From contig JAQUCP010000004.1 of NCBI GenBank assembly GCA_028686135.1, positions 62,001 through 126,000 on the forward strand: a DNA stretch of 64,000 nucleotides. The letters are read 5' to 3'. This document shows positions 60,364 through 64,000 of this stretch, piece by piece. The position numbers and the translations under genes are program-made. The stretch comes from UBA12481 sp012523435 (GTDB lineage Bacteria > Bacteroidota > Bacteroidia > Bacteroidales > UBA12481). Below the pieces are notes generated by a model that was given only the letters and a program-made list of their open reading frames with translations, ran no database searches and was not told the origin of the DNA. Every line of letters begins with the position of its first letter. Position 1 is the first letter of the stretch.

Positions 60364-61752
60364 GTGACTCAGGATGTTCAGGAAGTAGAATGGTCGATTA
60401 TGGCCTCACTGGAGAAATTTTTTCGCGACCCCCTCAACATCGTAGTATTCTTGATCGGGATGTTTCTGATGAGTCCTGGGTTAACCCTGTTTGTATTGTT
60501 ATTGTTGCCGGTTAGTGCTTTTGTTATTGGATCGCTAGGTCGCAACCTGAGGAAGACCTCGGTAAAGGGTCAGAACCAGATGGGAACCGTCATGTCCACC
60601 CTGGAGGAGACACTCTCTGGATTACGGGTTATCAAGGCTTTTAATGCTGAAGAGGATTCGCGCAAAAGATTTGGTCGCGAGAATGATTTGTTTGCTCGAA
60701 TCATGAATACTATAACCCGTAGGCGAGATTTAGCTTCGCCACTCTCTGAATTCCTGGGGTCGGTTGTGGTAGTTGGCCTGATCGCCTTTGGTGGAAATCT
60801 GGTGCTCACCGGTAGAGGTGGACTGAGTGCGCCATCGTTTATTGCATACATTGCCATTTTTTCTCAGATTCTCAACCCGGCGAAATCCTTTTCAACAGCC
60901 TACTATCATTTGAATAAGGGATTAGCTTCGATCGACCGGATCAATGAGATTCTCCGGGCACCGGTGTCCATAAAAGATCCTGAACATCCAACTCAGGGAG
61001 CAGGCTTTAACCATTCGATCAAATTCGAGAATCTTTCCTTCGCCTACGAAAACACTATGGTTATCAGGAATCTCACTTTTGAAGTACACAAAGGAGAAAC
61101 TGTAGCCATCGTGGGCCAGTCAGGCTCTGGTAAATCAACCCTGGTTGATCTCCTTGCTCGCTTTCATGATCCTCAGTCGGGCAGAATCACCATTGACGGA
61201 ATCGATATTAAAGATTTTAAACTATCTGATTTAAGGGCACTTATGGGAATCGTCCCTCAGGATCCAATTTTGTTCAACGACACCATTGCCGCCAATATCG
61301 CCATCGGATCAGGTGACCCCGATCACCAACGTCTAAAAATTGCAGCGGAGGCTTCGCATTCCTGGGAGTTTATCAGTCATTTGGCAGATCAATTCGATAG
61401 TCGGTTGGGCGACCGTGGCAGCACCCTCTCCGGTGGTGAGCGCCAACGAATTTGCCTGGCCAGGGCCATCTATCGTAACCCCCCTATCTTGATCCTTGAT
61501 GAAGCCACCTCATCCTTGGACGCCGAATCGGAACGTCTGGTTCAACTCGCGTTACAGGAGCTGATGACTGGCAGAACCAGCCTTGTCATTGCCCATCGTC
61601 TCTCAACCATTATGCGTGCCGACCGGATACTGGTGATTCGTGAGGGGGAAATCATTGAAAGCGGCACGCATGAGGAGCTGATGAAAGCGAACGGAGAATA
61701 TCGTTATTTATTTGATACACAAAACTTTAACAGCTCAAAGAAAGATGATTAG
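60364..61752 (+). CDS. MsbA-like ABC exporter (N-terminus lost in gap)
   Basis: The visible 462 residues hold the second half of an ABC transmembrane domain (about four helices) and a complete nucleotide-binding domain: GQSGSGKST (Walker A), Q-loop in VPQDPILF, LSGGERQR signature, ILILDEATSSLD (Walker B) and the IAHRLS switch histidine. Homologues flip lipid A-core or other lipids, or export drugs. About 130-150 residues, including the first helices, are missing. Its end overlaps the B3/B4 gene by eight bases. Confidence 0.92.
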   Translation: MTQDVQEVEWSIMASLEKFFRDPLNIVVFLIGMFLMSPGLTLFVLLLLPVSAFVIGSLGRNLRKTSVKGQNQMGTVMSTLEETLSGLRVIKAFNAEEDSRKRFGRENDLFARIMNTITRRRDLASPLSEFLGSVVVVGLIAFGGNLVLTGRGGLSAPSFIAYIAIFSQILNPAKSFSTAYYHLNKGLASIDRINEILRAPVSIKDPEHPTQGAGFNHSIKFENLSFAYENTMVIRNLTFEVHKGETVAIVGQSGSGKSTLVDLLARFHDPQSGRITIDGIDIKDFKLSDLRALMGIVPQDPILFNDTIAANIAIGSGDPDHQRLKIAAEASHSWEFISHLADQFDSRLGDRGSTLSGGERQRICLARAIYRNPPILILDEATSSLDAESERLVQLALQELMTGRTSLVIAHRLSTIMRADRILVIREGEIIESGTHEELMKANGEYRYLFDTQNFNSSKKDD

Positions 61753-62404
61753 GATCAGCGATGAGATCCGAGCTCTGTTTCCTGATCTGGTGGTTGGGTT
61801 CTTATCGGGTTCGGTGATCAATTCGGAACAGAACAGTGAACTCTGGGAGCTGATTAGCATGGAGGCTGACCGAATCAGTAGGACGATGGACGCCGAAGCC
61901 ATCCGTCAGGTCGAAGCGATCCGGTTAGGGAAGCAAGCCTATCGTCATTTAGGCAAGGATCCAAACCGTTACCGCCTGTCGGCCGAAGCACTGATGCGGA
62001 GGATTATCAAAAATCAGGACCTTTACGCCATCAATACAGTCGTCGATGTGCTAAATCTCGTATCGATTAAGACAGGCGTAACCATTGGCGGATTCGACTA
62101 TCGATTAATAAACGGGCCAATTGAACTGGGCATAGGTAGTGCGGAGGATCCTTTCGAAGCCATTGGCCGGGGAGCTCTGAATGTGGAAAATTTGCCGGTT
62201 TATCGTGACCTTACCGGAGTGATAGGCAATCCCACATCTGACTGCACACGAACTCGTATCACACTAAAAACCAATGAAATCCTGATGCTTATCACTGGTT
62301 TTTACGGTAAGAAAACCATTGAAAGTCCGCTGAATGAGCTTGAGAAAATGCTGGAACGCTTTTGTCAGGGAGGACCCTTCACAAAAGCCATCATTTCGGC
62401 ATAA
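61745..62404 (+). CDS. Stand-alone B3/B4 domain protein (PheRS beta-like)
   Basis: The 219-residue protein resembles the B3/B4 tRNA-editing domain of phenylalanyl-tRNA synthetase beta, without the synthetase. GKQAYRHLGKDPNRYRLSAEALMRRI and DLYAINTVVDVLNLVSIKTG are recognisable, with a C-terminal ligand-cleft region (PTSDCTRTRI). Free-standing versions exist in many bacteria with unproven roles, possibly editing or amino acid binding. ATG 61745 overlaps the ABC gene stop by eight bases, so translation is probably coupled. Confidence 0.82.
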   Translation: MIRISDEIRALFPDLVVGFLSGSVINSEQNSELWELISMEADRISRTMDAEAIRQVEAIRLGKQAYRHLGKDPNRYRLSAEALMRRIIKNQDLYAINTVVDVLNLVSIKTGVTIGGFDYRLINGPIELGIGSAEDPFEAIGRGALNVENLPVYRDLTGVIGNPTSDCTRTRITLKTNEILMLITGFYGKKTIESPLNELEKMLERFCQGGPFTKAIISA

Positions 62405-62424
62405 AAATTGATGGAATACCATTT

Positions 62425-63702
62425 ATGAAAACAAAAACTGGATGGACAATCGTTGTCCTGCTGGCTTTTATTGGTTCTCAAAGAGCCTTTTGCCAGGATT
62501 ATCCTAGCGATTTTCCTGTCGATCCTTTTCCGGTTCTCAAAACCTGGAACTACCAGACAGTCAGAAGCAATCTTGGTTCAGGCGAGCAAATCGTCGACAC
62601 GATGTTCGGAAAGCCATACCTAGCCGGTTATCGTTATCAGCAAAGATGGTTGGAACGAGATGGTGTGCTGGAGTTTTACTTCACTCAGAAGGGTATTTCA
62701 ATCATTCAGTTTAAAACAGAACATCCCCTACCAGAACCCTCAGAAGAGTTGAGTGCTCAATTAATGCAGGACACCCTCTTGAGGAAATCTTACAATCAGG
62801 AATTAGTTCGGGTTGACAGTGTTAGAAGGGATTCAATCGTCAAGGGTATTTCAAAGATGATGGGAACTCCCAATAGTGCCGGTCCAACCCCTGCAGCCGA
62901 TCGTCAAGCCCGTTATAGTGCCTCTTGGGTAAATCACGGATATGCCTGCACTATGCGTGATCTGGGTACTTACACGACGGTGGTTTTTTCACTAGTCAGG
63001 ACTCCCGATTGGACCGTCCATCAGTTTGGATTGCCTAACCATACAGAAGTGATTAGTAAACACATGGTTGTACAGCAAAGACAATCCTGGGAAGCTAGTT
63101 TGTTAGGAGCACCAACCGAAGGGTCTCCCATGTTGTACGATCATGTATATCTGCTACTTGAGTTTCAAACCGGAGAACGTTATCTGGAAAACCTGCCACC
63201 ACTCCCCTACCCAGCCAAGATGGTGAAGCTTGACTATAATGATATGGACGGTAATGCCTTCCTCGATCCCTGGATTATTGTTGAACTCGCTGAAGGTGTT
63301 GGCCGGGAACGACACTACATTTATTCCGTGCAGCTCAAAGAACCTATTCCAATTTTCGAAACTGAAAGTTTACTACCCTATGAAATTGCCCTGGCTGACA
63401 ACAAAACGCTGCTCATAACATTCCCTGAAGGAAGTGTTCATCATCAAAAACTGCCACTGAATTGTCAGTTACAAGAATACTACACAAGCGAAGGGGAAAT
63501 TACTGTACCTCTGGCCATTAGCCCGGATGGATTCCACTCACTTGTGGCAGAAAACCGCAATCGCGATGGGTCACTTAACCTAAGTGGAGTTATCAGATTA
63601 TTGACTCTTGATGGGAAACCAGCCGGGGAAATTCAGATACTTTACGAATTCAATAACGGCACCTGGAGGCCTCTGAAATCACAGTTCGTTGAAACTGAGT
63701 AA
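62425..63702 (+). CDS. Secreted protein of unknown function
   Basis: The 425-residue product has a signal peptide (MKTKTGWTIVVLLAFIGSQ, cut near FCQ) and no membrane segment after it. I do not recognise a domain. Its sequence is beta-rich with many aromatic residues and a low-charge central part; cysteines are few. It lies 20 bases after the B3/B4 gene, whose frame also contains an upstream ATG at 62362 that I disregard because it has no signal sequence. A secreted or surface-attached role is likely, with no clue to its ligand. Confidence 0.7.
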   Translation: MKTKTGWTIVVLLAFIGSQRAFCQDYPSDFPVDPFPVLKTWNYQTVRSNLGSGEQIVDTMFGKPYLAGYRYQQRWLERDGVLEFYFTQKGISIIQFKTEHPLPEPSEELSAQLMQDTLLRKSYNQELVRVDSVRRDSIVKGISKMMGTPNSAGPTPAADRQARYSASWVNHGYACTMRDLGTYTTVVFSLVRTPDWTVHQFGLPNHTEVISKHMVVQQRQSWEASLLGAPTEGSPMLYDHVYLLLEFQTGERYLENLPPLPYPAKMVKLDYNDMDGNAFLDPWIIVELAEGVGRERHYIYSVQLKEPIPIFETESLLPYEIALADNKTLLITFPEGSVHHQKLPLNCQLQEYYTSEGEITVPLAISPDGFHSLVAENRNRDGSLNLSGVIRLLTLDGKPAGEIQILYEFNNGTWRPLKSQFVETE

Positions 63703-63823
63703 GATCAGCTTACAAACTCCTGAACACCTACTTGTAACAAAAACTATACAGCAAATTGTTGTGAATAGGTAACATAGCATCAAGTTTCTACGTCTTATAC
63801 TAAATAACCAAACAACCTGTAAC

Positions 63824-64000
63824 ATGAAACAGAAACGGATAGCAGGAATAGCTATGGTAGCGACCCTGCTGATGACTGTAATGATGTCGTGCGAAGATTG
63901 CTGCACTCCAGTGATCAAAGGAAGAGGCCCAACAGTGGAGGCCGATCTCATCATGGATCCGTTTGAAGGATTCGTTCTGGCCATAGCCGCCAATGTTGAA
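63824..64000 (+). CDS. Lipoprotein with head-GIN domain (DUF2807-like), partial
   Basis: The 59 visible residues start with a lipoprotein signal (about 1-21) ending in MMSC (Cys22), followed by GRGPTVEADLIMDPFEGFVLAIAANVE, which fits the opening strands of head-GIN domains (DUF2807) that occur in Bacteroidota surface proteins. The gene runs off the window. It is preceded by 121 bases without another gene, in which I see no clear promoter. Confidence 0.65.
   Translation, partial: MKQKRIAGIAMVATLLMTVMMSCEDCCTPVIKGRGPTVEADLIMDPFEGFVLAIAANVE

Noticed and set aside
59086..61752. An 888-residue lyase-transporter fusion protein
   Set aside because: The two halves are joined only through 100 N and belong to unrelated families.
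1..64000. CRISPR arrays, insertion sequences, integrases or phage genes
   Set aside because: No regularly spaced repeats, transposase motifs, terminal inverted repeats or attachment duplications were seen on either strand.

Overview
The window looks like a scaffold from a member of the Bacteroidota, probably a draft or metagenome-assembled genome, because a run of exactly 100 N (60264-60363) joins two contigs. Support for the phylum comes from: a type IX secretion (T9SS) sorting domain; a GldI-like lipoprotein isomerase; a TonB receptor with a carboxypeptidase-like N-terminal domain; repeated TAnnTTTG -7 promoter boxes; generally weak Shine-Dalgarno sequences; and the gene pairs pyrG-yidC and zapA-rny. 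There is no phage, transposon, CRISPR array or obvious defence island. Gene density is high, and no gene-free stretch exceeds about 280 bases; the longest ones hold promoters, a tRNA or a structured RNA.

Region 1 (1-6000, minus strand) is carboxylate metabolism. A methylmalonyl-CoA epimerase leads a complete sodium-pumping decarboxylase set (carboxyltransferase, small membrane subunit, biotin carrier, membrane beta subunit). A terminator and a new promoter follow, then a citrate lyase unit in which the acyl carrier (CitD) and beta subunit (CitE) are fused, followed by a partial CitF. Region 2 (6000-15200) holds a tricorn-type protease, an OmpA/PD40 envelope protein, QueE, a T9SS cargo protein, a FISUMP-domain protein and a secreted esterase. 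Region 3 (15250-21400, minus) has tRNA-Arg(TCT) and a tight operon of an RsmI-like methyltransferase, two fused aconitase-superfamily enzymes and a SPOR-TM-HEAT protein.

Region 4 (21400-36500) is mostly housekeeping: an MBL hydrolase, two lipoprotein FKBPs, NrnA, Ndk, DUF721, RecF, a TPR membrane protein, RibH, YidC, PyrG, a TonB receptor, a DUF349 protein and Hsp20. Region 5 (36500-51600) contains TrmD, an AddB-like nuclease and an AddA-like helicase on the minus strand on either side of a plus-strand sucAB operon, an AmgK/MurU-like pair, RNase Y, a 6S-like RNA, ZapA and a small coiled-coil protein. Region 6 (51650-64000) has an M23 peptidase, a C69 dipeptidase, L19, NfeD, a phosphofructokinase with pyrophosphate-type residues, MqnA, PurB (cut by the gap), an MsbA-like ABC exporter (its start lost in the gap), a stand-alone B3/B4 protein, a secreted protein of unknown function and a partial head-GIN lipoprotein.

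Taken together the genes suggest a heterotroph that can use or make propionate and split citrate, conserves energy with a sodium pump, makes menaquinone by the futalosine route and also encodes 2-oxoglutarate dehydrogenase. I found no clearly undescribed multi-gene system. The best candidates for a second look are the CitD-CitE fusion, the tandem fused aconitase-family enzymes, the split AddAB-like locus and the zapA-rny RNA.
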